The position numbers and the translations under genes were made by a program. From contig JAFTZF010000002.1 of assembly GCA_017464645.1 (NCBI GenBank), positions 18,036 to 82,035 of the forward strand: DNA of 64,000 nt, read 5' to 3'. Below the pieces are notes generated by a model. It was not told the origin of the DNA. It ran no database searches and saw only the letters and a program-made list of their open reading frames with translations. Below, one piece after another: positions 1 through 7,759 of the stretch. How positions within the stretch are numbered: position 1 is the stretch's first letter; the number at the start of each line of letters is the position of its first letter. Source of the stretch: Lachnospiraceae bacterium. GTDB lineage: Bacteria > Bacillota_A > Clostridia > Lachnospirales > Lachnospiraceae.

Positions 1-248
1 TCGTCATCATAAAATTTTGCAGAATGGGTCAGACAACGCATGCCCAGAATCAGAGAATCCACAAAATTGATCACACCGCGAACAATGGGTGTGGAGCGCA
101 GCCTGCTCTGTCCCGCAACACTGTCATATGTGCTCAGATGTACATCGATCTCCCCGTCGGGTCTGCGTACAGCGATGGAATATACATCCTTGTTTTTCAT
201 CATGATCCCTTCAATGACGGCCTGGCCGCCAATTCCCGATGATTTCAT
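1..248 (-). CDS. DUF1385 (YqhQ-like) membrane protein, 5' part only
   Basis: The reverse strand encodes an open 82-residue N-terminus that runs off the left edge of the window. It begins MKSSGIGGQAVIEG and continues to VRGVINFVDSLILGMRCL, the conserved opening of DUF1385/YqhQ membrane proteins. The function of this family is not established. An AAAGG ribosome-binding site lies 8 nt before the ATG. The gene follows rpmE on the same strand, a common order in Clostridia, with only a weak hairpin between them, so co-transcription is likely. Confidence 0.85.
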   Translation of the reverse strand, partial: MKSSGIGGQAVIEGIMMKNKDVYSIAVRRPDGEIDVHLSTYDSVAGQSRLRSTPIVRGVINFVDSLILGMRCLTHSAKFYDD

Positions 249-283
249 ACTTCGTACCTTTCTTTTCCCTTAAGAGTAAAAGA

Positions 284-309
284 GGGTGAGATTCCACAAA
301 ACCTCACCC
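284..309 (-). terminator. Weak terminator between rpmE and the DUF1385 gene
   Basis: On the reverse strand GGGTGAG and CTCACCC pair across a 12-nt loop, followed by TCTTTTACTC. The U-run is short and interrupted, so this is probably a partial terminator that lets some transcripts continue into the DUF1385 gene. Confidence 0.45.
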
Positions 310-324
310 CTTAGCCTTCATTTC

Positions 325-528
325 TTATTTGTTCATACCATATTTACGATTGAACTTATCAATACGTCCGCGAGCTGCAGCAGCCTTCTGCTGGCCAGTG
401 TAGAATGAATGGCATTTGGAACAGATTTCTACGTGGATGTCTGCCTTGGTAGAACCTGTTACGAATGTGTTTCCACAGTTGCAGGTTACGGTCGCCTGAT
501 GATACGCGGGATGGATTCCTTCCTTCAT
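325..528 (-). CDS. rpmE: 50S ribosomal protein L31, zinc-binding type
   Basis: The 67-residue product [14 protein letters not shown]... is ribosomal protein L31. It keeps the paired cysteines of the zinc-binding (C+) form: C-x-C in VTCNCGNTF and C-x-x-C in EICSKCHSF. An upstream in-frame GTG at 537 would add three residues, but the GAGGTG ribosome-binding site sits 6 nt before the ATG at 528 and overlaps that GTG, so 528 is the better start. It has its own promoter and a roughly 130-nt leader. Confidence 0.95.
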   Translation of the reverse strand: MKEGIHPAYHQATVTCNCGNTFVTGSTKADIHVEICSKCHSFYTGQQKAAAARGRIDKFNRKYGMNK

Positions 529-537
529 GATTTTCAC

Positions 538-660
538 CTCTTCTGATTATTTTGTGAACTTCTGCTAAAATTCCCGGCCAATGCTGCTCCGATACTTCCA
601 CAGCAAGATATCCCGGGCTATCCCTGCAAGTCCCTGCAGTTCACTGCCTCTATAGACAGC
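538..660 (-). promoter_or_regulatory. Long 5' leader of rpmE, possible L31 leader RNA
   Basis: About 120 nt of transcribed leader separate the rpmE promoter from its ribosome-binding site, long for a 67-residue protein. Ribosomal-protein leaders for L31 are known in Firmicutes. I can see complementary GC-rich segments around 575-640 but could not establish the published fold, so this is an inference from position and length. Confidence 0.3.
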
Positions 661-666
661 CCTTAA

Positions 667-695
667 ATTATAGCATACGATTTTTCCTTTTGCAA
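667..695 (-). promoter_or_regulatory. Sigma-A promoter of rpmE
   Basis: Reverse-strand -35 TTGCAA (690-695) and -10 TATAAT (667-672) are separated by exactly 17 nt. A TGC precedes the -10, giving an extended -10 element. Confidence 0.75.
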
Positions 696-736
696 GTACT
701 TCCAAACAGGATTTTAAGGGTTTTTTGCGATAATTT

Positions 737-2083
737 TTAGATAAATTTTGTCTTTTTTACCATCTGAACAAATTCATTGTTGTCCCGGGTCCGGTCAAAC
801 AGGTTCAGAATATTCTCTACTGCCTCGTCCGCCTTCATGCCGTTAAGCCCCTTGCGCATGCCGTCCATGGCTTCCAGCTCCTCTGCTGTCAGCAGCAGGT
901 CCTCTCTTCTGGTACCGGACTTGGGAATGTCGATAGCCGGGAATACTCGTTTCTCCTGGAGCTTGCGGTTCAGTACCAGCTCCATGTTGCCGGTTCCCTT
1001 AAACTCCTCGTAGATCACATCATCCATCTTGCTGCCGGTCTCCACCAGAGCCGTAGCCAGAATGGTCAGACTGCCGCCCTCACGCATGTTCCGGGCTGCG
1101 CCGAAGAACCTCTTGGGCATATGCAGAGCCGCCGGATCCAGACCGCCGGAAAGAGTCCGGCCGCTGGGGGGTACTGTCAGGTTGTAAGCCCGGGCCAGAC
1201 GGGTGATGCTGTCCAGCAGGATGACTACGTCCTGCTTATGCTCCACCAGGCGCTTTGCCCGCTCGATCACCATCTCGGACACCCGCTTGTGGTGCTCCGG
1301 CAATTCATCAAAGGTAGAGTAAATGACCTCCACATTGGGGCCTTCTACCGTCTCCTTCATATCCGTAACTTCCTCAGGCCGCTCGTCAATCAGCAGAATC
1401 AATAGCTTCATATCAGGGTGATTGCGGGTAATGGACTTGGCCACATCCTTCAGCAGGGTGGTCTTACCTGCCTTGGGCGGGGACACGATCATACCGCGCT
1501 GTCCCTTACCGATGGGAGAGATCACATCTACCACCCGCATGGCGGTGCTTCCGCCGGGCCTCTCCAGATGAATCCGTTTGTCCGGGAAGACAGGGGTCAG
1601 ATCCTCGAAATTGGGGCGGCGGGCAGCCTCCTCCGGCCGATAGCCGTTGATGCTCTTTAAATACAGCAAGGCCGCAAACTTCTCACCCTGGTTGCGCACC
1701 TTGATATTCCCCCGCAGAATATCTCCGGTCTTTAAATTAAACTTCCGGATCATGGCCGGATTCACATAAATATCATTTTCACCCGGCAGATAATTGGCAC
1801 TGCGGATAAATCCATATCCGTCCGGCATTACCTCCAGGATACCATTGGCTTCCTGTCCGCTGTCCAGGTTCTGTGCATCCTGAGCGGGCCCAGCTTCCCT
1901 TACCGGTGCAGCACTCTCCCTGGCCTGCTCCCTGGCTTTTTCTGCTGCCATCTCCGCATCCTTAGCCAGCATGGCATCTACAATTTCATCCTTTTTTGCT
2001 GCGGAAAGGCCACGCATCCCTCTGGTTTTGGCAATCGCCCTCAGCTCTGCCAAAGGTAACGATTCATATTGCTCTCTTGTCAT
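737..2083 (-). CDS. rho: Transcription termination factor Rho
   Basis: The 448-residue product is a full-length Rho helicase. It has an N-terminal Rho_N helical region (about 1-45), a short Ala/Glu-rich linker, the cold-shock-like RNA-binding domain (about 80-150, with GYGFIRS), and the hexameric RecA-type ATPase core. The Walker A motif is PPKAGKTT near residue 203 and Walker B is [12 protein letters not shown] perfect AGGAGG ribosome-binding site precedes the ATG. Rho ends transcription by translocating along RNA. The gene has a clear promoter and a leader of about 120 nt, which would suit autogenous control. Confidence 0.98.
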   Translation of the reverse strand: MTREQYESLPLAELRAIAKTRGMRGLSAAKKDEIVDAMLAKDAEMAAEKAREQARESAAPVREAGPAQDAQNLDSGQEANGILEVMPDGYGFIRSANYLPGENDIYVNPAMIRKFNLKTGDILRGNIKVRNQGEKFAALLYLKSINGYRPEEAARRPNFEDLTPVFPDKRIHLERPGGSTAMRVVDVISPIGKGQRGMIVSPPKAGKTTLLKDVAKSITRNHPDMKLLILLIDERPEEVTDMKETVEGPNVEVIYSTFDELPEHHKRVSEMVIERAKRLVEHKQDVVILLDSITRLARAYNLTVPPSGRTLSGGLDPAALHMPKRFFGAARNMREGGSLTILATALVETGSKMDDVIYEEFKGTGNMELVLNRKLQEKRVFPAIDIPKSGTRREDLLLTAEELEAMDGMRKGLNGMKADEAVENILNLFDRTRDNNEFVQMVKKTKFI

Positions 2084-2213
2084 ACGCTCCTCCTATTTTA
2101 CCTGTCGCCTATGTATTTTTAAATTAGTTTTAAGATCTTATCTGTGGGATTTGTGCCAGAAAACTCCTTGCACACTCGAATCTAGAAAACAGCCTCGTCC
2201 ATTTGATATTATG

Positions 2214-2241
2214 ATTATACCGCATTTTTCCCAAAAATCAA
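2214..2241 (-). promoter_or_regulatory. Promoter of rho
   Basis: Reverse-strand -10 TATAAT (2214-2219) and -35 TTGATT (2236-2241) with a 16-nt spacer. This places the start near 2207. Confidence 0.65.
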
Positions 2242-2300
2242 TTGGTTTTGTGAAAATATTGCTTTTTCCGGCGCCCTGTGTTAGATTTAGAAAGAATAGT

Positions 2301-2316
2301 GTGGCAGTTCTGCCAC
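2301..2316. repeat. 16-bp perfect palindrome upstream of the radical SAM gene
   Basis: GTGGCAGTTCTGCCAC is a perfect inverted repeat lying about 30 bp before the TIGR01212 gene, downstream of a weak TTGCTT/TTAGAT promoter-like pair. It may be an operator or a leader hairpin; nothing else distinguishes the two. Confidence 0.4.
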
Positions 2317-2344
2317 CACCCTTGCAAAGGAATTTGACTTTTTT

Positions 2345-3301
2345 ATGAAGGAATCCAAGGCTCCCTTCTGGGGAGAAAAACCATATTATTCCCTGGACTA
2401 CGCCCTGAAGCAGCAGTTTGGGGAAAAGATCTACAAGCTGACTTTAAATGCAGGCTGCACCTGCCCCAACCGGGACGGAACCCTTGGCACGGGTGGCTGT
2501 ATTTTCTGCAGCGCCGGCGGCTCCGGCGAGTTTGCCGCCAGCCCCAGACTCTCTGTCACGGAGCAGATCGAGCAGAGTAAGGAGCTTCTGTCCCGGAAGC
2601 GGCCGGTTCAAAAATACATTGCCTATTTTCAGGCCTACACCAATACCTATGGACCTATCCAGCACCTGGAGCAGGTGTTTACCGAAGCCATTTCTCATCC
2701 GGAGGTGGTGGTCCTGTCCATTGCCACCCGGCCCGACTGTCTGGGACCTGAGGTGCTGGAGCTTTTGGATCGGCTGAACCGTATTAAGCCCGTGTGGGTG
2801 GAGCTGGGCCTGCAGACCATGCATGAAGAGACAGCTGCTTTTATCCGCAGAGGCTATATGCTTCCCTGCTACGAAGAGGCTGTCAGAAATCTGACAGACC
2901 GGGGGGTGACGGTCATTACCCATGTGATCTTAGGCCTCCCCGGTGAGACTTTGGAGCAGATGCTGGATACCGTGCGTTATGTAAACCAACTGCCTGTCTC
3001 CGGCATAAAACTTCAGCTCCTGCATATATTAAAAGAAACCGACTTGGCCCATTACTATGAGGTCCATCCTTTTCCGGTCTTTTCCATGGAGGAATATGTC
3101 CGGACCGTGATTTCCTGCCTTGAAGTCTGCCGGCCTGACATGGTCATCCACAGGCTCACCGGCGACGGCCCCAAGGACCTGCTGATCGCTCCCCTTTGGA
3201 GCACCTCCAAGCGCCATGTCCTCAATACCATCCACCAGACGCTGCGCAGTCAGGGAACCTGGCAGGGGCGGCTCTGGGATCCCGAATCTGAACGGAGGTA
3301 A
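2345..3301 (+). CDS. TIGR01212 family radical SAM protein (YhcC-like)
   Basis: The 318-residue protein has the radical SAM cysteine cluster in the variant form found in this family, within CTCPNRDGTLGTGGCIFC near residues 37-54. A TIM-barrel core follows, with ELGLQTMHEE and THVILGLPGET motifs. The family (YhcC of E. coli, YtqA of B. subtilis) is conserved, but its substrate is not firmly known. The ribosome-binding site is weak and distant (AAAGGAA, about 14 nt). It is followed 5 nt later by a DUF4364 gene, so the two form one transcription unit. Confidence 0.92.
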   Translation: MKESKAPFWGEKPYYSLDYALKQQFGEKIYKLTLNAGCTCPNRDGTLGTGGCIFCSAGGSGEFAASPRLSVTEQIEQSKELLSRKRPVQKYIAYFQAYTNTYGPIQHLEQVFTEAISHPEVVVLSIATRPDCLGPEVLELLDRLNRIKPVWVELGLQTMHEETAAFIRRGYMLPCYEEAVRNLTDRGVTVITHVILGLPGETLEQMLDTVRYVNQLPVSGIKLQLLHILKETDLAHYYEVHPFPVFSMEEYVRTVISCLEVCRPDMVIHRLTGDGPKDLLIAPLWSTSKRHVLNTIHQTLRSQGTWQGRLWDPESERR

Positions 3302-3306
3302 TTTTT

Positions 3307-3819
3307 ATGTCTGAATCCTTGACTTTATATAAATTAATGATTCTCTATATGTTGGACAAGGTGAATTTCCCCTTGAGCAATGCCCAGGTGTGCGAATTCA
3401 TCCTGGACCGGGAGTATACCACCTATTTCACCCTGCAGCAGGCCATTTCCGAGCTGTTGGAGGCCAGCTTTATCCGGGTAGAGACCACAGGAAACACCTC
3501 TCTCTACCACATCACCTCTGAAGGCCGCAGCACCCTGGAATACTTCGGGCGGAAGATCTCCGATGCCATCAAGGAGGATATTGACACCTTTTTAAAAGAG
3601 CACCGCTACGAGCTGCGCAATGAAGTATCCGTCCGGGCCGATTACTACAAGACCTCCGATGGTGAATACGCTGCCCGCTGCCTGGTAAAGGAAAAGGACG
3701 CCACTTTGATCGAGCTGACTCTGACTGTTCCCGCAGAGGAACAGGCCGCTTCCATCTGCGCCAACTGGAAACAGAAGAACCAGAAGATCTACTCCGCCCT
3801 GATGGAGGAGCTGCTGTAA
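3307..3819 (+). CDS. DUF4364 family protein
   Basis: The 170-residue product opens with a winged-helix-like stretch (LTLYKLMILYMLDKVNFPLSNAQVCEFILD), then an alpha/beta region, and matches DUF4364. The family is common in Clostridia and looks like a DNA-binding fold, but no role has been shown. A GGAGG ribosome-binding site is present. It is coupled to the upstream radical SAM gene. Confidence 0.85.
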   Translation: MSESLTLYKLMILYMLDKVNFPLSNAQVCEFILDREYTTYFTLQQAISELLEASFIRVETTGNTSLYHITSEGRSTLEYFGRKISDAIKEDIDTFLKEHRYELRNEVSVRADYYKTSDGEYAARCLVKEKDATLIELTLTVPAEEQAASICANWKQKNQKIYSALMEELL

Positions 3820-3895
3820 TTTTTACGAAAAAGAATTTTCAATTTCATAAAGAAACTGCCGGAAACGAGACACACAAGAAAAGGAGGATGTTTTT

Positions 3896-4373
3896 ATGAA
3901 TCCTTACGGCTACCAGCTTCTCTGGTTATTTTTTATCTACTCTCTTTTGGGATGGTTCCTGGAAACTACTGTGGCTGCCATCCGCCAAAAGCGTTTTGTA
4001 AACCGCGGTTTTATCAACGGCCCCGCCTGCATTATCTACGGTATTGGGGCTGTTCTTATTACCATTACCCCTCAAGATCTGCAGGACTTCTGGCTTCTTC
4101 TGGGGCATTGCCGCAGTGGTCTGGCTGAAAAAGCTCTACCCTCCGGTTTCCGCCCAAATAGAAAAGCTCCCCATGAGATTCGGGAAGCTTCTTACCTGGA
4201 TTCTGATCGTATTTATGACTTACAACATTACCGTCTCCTGCATGGCACTCACCCGCTATGATGAGCGTGCCCGTGGAATCCCTGCCACAGAGAGCTGGCA
4301 GCAAACCATGGATGAGCAGTTTGGGGATGAGCGGATGGAACGGATTTATCCTAACGCACTGACGGTGGAATGA
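3896..4373 (+). pseudogene. Decayed CmpB-type (PF06541) membrane protein gene, internal deletion and frameshift
   Basis: The first part reads MNPYGYQLLWLFFIYSLLGWFLE...FVNRGFINGPACIIYGIGAVL, the N-terminus of the putative ABC transporter permease family PF06541. Near 4060-4090 this frame gives way to another frame encoding GFFWGIAAVVWLKKLYPPVSAQ...TRYDERARGI, the normal C-terminal part of the same family. The middle membrane helices and the WDY/PFN-type signature are missing. About 150 codons remain where family members usually have 200 or more. A deletion that also shifted the frame explains this. The ribosome-binding site AAGGAGG is intact, so decay looks recent. Confidence 0.8.
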
Positions 4374-4416
4374 AATCCTGCCGTGTTGCCGGGGGATGTG
4401 GCAGACGACAGGATTT
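4373..4416 (+). terminator. Long hairpin after the CmpB-type pseudogene
   Basis: AAATCCTGCCGT... pairs with ...ACGACAGGATTT (one mismatch), and the hairpin continues inward with TGCC/GGCA. The hairpin starts at the stop codon. Only TTTTCC follows, so it is a weak intrinsic terminator or an mRNA-end hairpin. Confidence 0.5.
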
Positions 4417-4479
4417 TCCTAAAGAGTTGTTGTCATTGTGCTTTTGTTTTGTTTGTTTCCTGTTAAAATGTCCAAAAAC

Positions 4480-4971
4480 TTATGGATTCTCTAACGCTCT
4501 TCCGCAGGAAGTACAGAAACGGGCTCCTTTGCTGATCACATTGCCGCATCCGGGGCAGAACTGCTTTTCAGGAGCTCCCTCCGCCGCCTCAGGCTGACCT
4601 GTGGTCGGCAGATCCGGAACAGCGACAGGACTTCCGCATACGGTACAAAAAGCCGCGCCCTTGGGTACATCTGCTCCGCACTTTTCACAGCGGACCACGC
4701 CCTTGATATCGTGAATCTGAGTCCGGCACTCCTTTATCTTCTGCTCAGACTCTATGATCAGTGACATAACGCTTGCGAAGTTCTCCTCATAATCTTCCGG
4801 ATGAGCCATCGCATAGAGTTTTCCCAGCTGGCAATAAAAACCATTGAGCTTTTTCTCCTCCTCTGCAATCTGTACATTCAGCTTTGCCGTACCAGACAGG
4901 TCCTTTGCCTGCTGAACCGCTTTTGCAGTTGTCTCTGATGCCTTTTTGCTTAAATCATCCCAAAATGCCAT
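4480..4971 (-). CDS. Zinc-ribbon protein with coiled N-terminus
   Basis: The 163-residue product has an N-terminal charged helical region (about 1-90, MAFWDDLSKKASETTAKAVQQ...). Two zinc ribbons follow: CEKCGADVPKGAAFCTVCG near 94-112 and CPGCGNVISKGARFCTSCG near 139-157. Each carries two C-x-x-C knuckles. This layout is widespread in Firmicutes, but its function is unknown. A GGGAGG ribosome-binding site precedes the ATG. Confidence 0.8.
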   Translation of the reverse strand: MAFWDDLSKKASETTAKAVQQAKDLSGTAKLNVQIAEEEKKLNGFYCQLGKLYAMAHPEDYEENFASVMSLIIESEQKIKECRTQIHDIKGVVRCEKCGADVPKGAAFCTVCGSPVAVPDLPTTGQPEAAEGAPEKQFCPGCGNVISKGARFCTSCGRALENP

Positions 4972-5043
4972 TTTATTTTCCTCCCTTATCGTATCTTTAT
5001 GAGCGATACCACTCTTTTATTTCCACTCGTTTCCGAAATCCGC

Positions 5044-6027
5044 TTACAGCACCCGCCAGGGATTCTCTTCCCCTGCCTCTTCCAGAAGGCAGCTCTTTAA
5101 GGACGCATAGACCATGTCGTGCACATCCCGGTCTGTATAGAAAGCCATGTGCGGCGTCACGATCACATTGGGAAAGCTCTTCAAAATAGCCAGCTCCCGA
5201 TTCTGCAGCACCTGGGACTTCAGATCATAATAATAGAGATTAAACTCATTTTCCACCACATCCAGGGCCGCAGCTCCTACTTTTCCACTTTCAATCGCAT
5301 CAATAAGTGCCTGAGAGTCGATCAGTCCCCCTCTGGCTGTATTGACTAAAATGACCCGGTCCTTCATCTTTGCAATGGTCTCAGCGTTGACCATATGGAA
5401 GTTCTCATCCGTCAACGGTGCATGGAAGCTGATGAGGTCACACTGCTGCCAGATCTCCTCCAGCGGCACATAGGTGGCGTACTGCTTCACTTCTTCGCTC
5501 TCGTACAAGTCATAGGCCAGAATCCTGCAGCCAAATCCGGATAGATGACGCACCACCGTGCGTCCGATACGGCCCGTACCGATAATGCCCACGGTAAAGC
5601 TGGCAAATTCTCTTCCCTGAATTCCTTTCAAAGAAAAGTCCCGGATGTCCGCCCGCTCCATGATATGCGTCATCTTGCGGGAAGCCATCAGCATGAGCAT
5701 AATGGCATAGTCAGCTACGCCATTGGGTGAATAGGTGGCATTGCTCACCTTGATCCCCAGCTCTTTGGCTGCCTTGATATCCACGTGGTCATAGCCTATG
5801 GTACGGGTAGAGACCATCTTGATTCCCAGCTCCTTGATACGCTTCATCAGCGCCGCATCGATGGGGGTGGTAATGATACTGATGCAGTCATAGCCTGCTG
5901 CCAGATCAATATTGGCCAGTGTGGGCGTCTCCCGGCAAATGCCCAGCTCCACACCCAGAGCCTCACTTTCTTTTGTAAAGTACTCTGCCTCATCAAAATC
6001 CCGATAGTTAAATACAAATACCTTCAT
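5044..6027 (-). CDS. D-isomer-specific 2-hydroxyacid dehydrogenase (D-lactate dehydrogenase type)
   Basis: The 327-residue protein has the two-domain fold of NAD-dependent D-2-hydroxyacid dehydrogenases. The NAD-binding loop is VGIIGTGRIGR near residue 147. The catalytic Arg lies in VNTARGG, an acidic residue in VVENEF, and the catalytic His in VTPHMAFYT. Overall it resembles fermentative D-lactate dehydrogenase and VanH-like enzymes, reducing pyruvate or a similar 2-oxo acid to the D-hydroxy acid. No van genes are nearby, so a fermentation or housekeeping role is more likely. It lies 3 nt after the AI-2E family gene. Confidence 0.88.
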   Translation of the reverse strand: MKVFVFNYRDFDEAEYFTKESEALGVELGICRETPTLANIDLAAGYDCISIITTPIDAALMKRIKELGIKMVSTRTIGYDHVDIKAAKELGIKVSNATYSPNGVADYAIMLMLMASRKMTHIMERADIRDFSLKGIQGREFASFTVGIIGTGRIGRTVVRHLSGFGCRILAYDLYESEEVKQYATYVPLEEIWQQCDLISFHAPLTDENFHMVNAETIAKMKDRVILVNTARGGLIDSQALIDAIESGKVGAAALDVVENEFNLYYYDLKSQVLQNRELAILKSFPNVIVTPHMAFYTDRDVHDMVYASLKSCLLEEAGEENPWRVL

Positions 6028-6030
6028 GGA

Positions 6031-7149
6031 TCATTCCTTCTTTCTAATCTGCCGGAGTCCCTCCGCCAGTTCCTTTACATCCTGCAGCACATCATCAAAA
6101 GCTCCCGCCTGATACAGCTGCACTAAAATCATGCCAAGAGGCACCGCAATGATCATTCCAAAAACACTGCTGATCTTGTATCCTATGTGCATAAAAATCA
6201 GAGTGAGCAGCGGGTCCAGCCCCAGGCTGTCTCCCACCATTTTCGGCTGTATCAGCTGATGCACCAGCAGGCTCACTGCATAGATGATCACCAGACCCAG
6301 CGCCATGGTATAGTCACCGCTCAGCACCTTCATCACTGCCCAGGGGCCAAGAGCCGTTCCCGTTCCGAAAATAGGAAGCATATCCAGGAATGATATCAGA
6401 ATCGCCCAGAGCACGGCATAATCAATACCCAGAATCAAAAAACCGATGAGCAGGATCACTGCTATCACTCCCATGATCTTAAACTGGGCTTTGAAATAGC
6501 CGCCTACTGCTGTTTTGAAGTTCTGAAGCACGAAAGACCATTTTTCGCGGACAGAGTCGGGCACATGTGCTTTCACAAAAGTGAGCACCCGATCCCGCTG
6601 GGCGATAAAAAAGTATGCTGACAAAATGGTGAAAATAATGTGTATCAGAGCGCTGGGGATGTTCTTTGCCATATTTCCGGCAGCCTCCATGGTAGGGCCT
6701 CCCAGTGTTTCCACCAGTTTACCCAGATACTCCGTGAAATTCTCCGTCACATCTCTGACAAAACCGGTCACCGCTTCCGGCAGCCGTGCCGCAAGTCCCT
6801 GCAGATTCTCACCGATCTGCTCCAGGTCCTCCACCAGGATTTCGTAAAACTGGGGCGCATCAGACAAGAAGTTGCCGATTTCCTGTACCAGCTTGGCCAC
6901 CACCAGATAGCCCACCAGGACCACCAGACCGATAACCAGAAAGATAACCAGCATGGAACTGTGCTTGCGCACAATTTTCAGTCTGCGCTCCAAAAATTTT
7001 ACCAGAGGGTTGGCTATCATGGAGATGATCCAGCCCACCACAAAAGGCATGAAAAATACCAACAGCTTCGGAACCGCATAAATCAATACAAGGGCTCCCA
7101 ACAGAAAGCACAAAACATTTACCAGGTTACGTCCATACTTTTGCAGCAT
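6031..7149 (-). CDS. AI-2E family transporter (PF01594)
   Basis: The 372-residue membrane protein has two N-terminal helices, a soluble amphipathic stretch (about 70-150) and a C-terminal block of helices. It includes LIHQ..QPKMVGDSLGL-like sequence (LVHQLIQPKMVGDSLGLDPL), a hallmark of PF01594. Family members move AI-2, ions or other small solutes; the substrate cannot be read from sequence. It starts 4 nt after the engB stop and probably belongs to that operon. Confidence 0.88.
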   Translation of the reverse strand: MLQKYGRNLVNVLCFLLGALVLIYAVPKLLVFFMPFVVGWIISMIANPLVKFLERRLKIVRKHSSMLVIFLVIGLVVLVGYLVVAKLVQEIGNFLSDAPQFYEILVEDLEQIGENLQGLAARLPEAVTGFVRDVTENFTEYLGKLVETLGGPTMEAAGNMAKNIPSALIHIIFTILSAYFFIAQRDRVLTFVKAHVPDSVREKWSFVLQNFKTAVGGYFKAQFKIMGVIAVILLIGFLILGIDYAVLWAILISFLDMLPIFGTGTALGPWAVMKVLSGDYTMALGLVIIYAVSLLVHQLIQPKMVGDSLGLDPLLTLIFMHIGYKISSVFGMIIAVPLGMILVQLYQAGAFDDVLQDVKELAEGLRQIRKKE

Positions 7150-7153
7150 TCAA

Positions 7154-7759
7154 TCACTCTTCTTTCGGTGTGTCTTCACTTAACAGCGCTTCAATAGTTT
7201 CCCAGATTTCCTCCCGTCCCTGTTTTGTCAGAGCCGAGAAGGGTAAAATTTTCGTATCAGAGCCTGCGCCCAAACCTGTGCGGATCATTTTCACATGCTT
7301 CTGTATCTGTCCCTTGCTGATCTTGTCCAGCTTGGTGGCAATGATAATAGGGGAATAGCCCTGGTACAAAATCCATTCGTACATATTCCTGTCATTGGAA
7401 GAGGGCTCGTGGCGGATGTCGATGAGCAGGAACACCGCCTTTAACTGCCTGGAGCCGTGGAGATACCGCTCAATGAGCTTTCCCCATTTTTCTTTGATCT
7501 CCTGGGACACCTTGGCATAGCCGTAGCCCGGCAGATCCACCAGATACAGTTCCTCGTTCAAATTATAAAAGTTAATGGTCTGGGTCTTTCCCGGACTCTG
7601 AGAGGTCCGGGCCAGGGCCTTGCGGTTTACCAGTCCGTTGATCAGGGAAGATTTTCCCACGTTGGACTTTCCTGCAAAGGCAATCTCCGGCAGCCCGTTC
7701 TGGGGCAGCTTACTGGTAATTCCACAGACTGTTTCCAAATTTACGTTTCTAATGATCAT
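7154..7759 (-). CDS. engB: Ribosome biogenesis GTP-binding protein EngB/YsxC
   Basis: The 201-residue GTPase carries G1 GKSNVGKSS, G3 DLPGYG, G4 TKLD and G5 SAL in the right order, with the PGKTQTINF segment typical of EngB. It is needed for late assembly of the 50S subunit in Firmicutes. It overlaps the 3' end of lon by 11 nt, with its ribosome-binding site (GAGGTGG) inside lon, an arrangement that favours translational coupling. Confidence 0.96.
   Translation of the reverse strand: MIIRNVNLETVCGITSKLPQNGLPEIAFAGKSNVGKSSLINGLVNRKALARTSQSPGKTQTINFYNLNEELYLVDLPGYGYAKVSQEIKEKWGKLIERYLHGSRQLKAVFLLIDIRHEPSSNDRNMYEWILYQGYSPIIIATKLDKISKGQIQKHVKMIRTGLGAGSDTKILPFSALTKQGREEIWETIEALLSEDTPKEE

Noticed and set aside
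5044..6027. VanH-like D-lactate dehydrogenase as part of a vancomycin resistance cluster
   Set aside because: No D-Ala-D-Lac ligase, D,D-dipeptidase or VanRS-type genes nearby; ordinary D-2-hydroxyacid dehydrogenase is sufficient.
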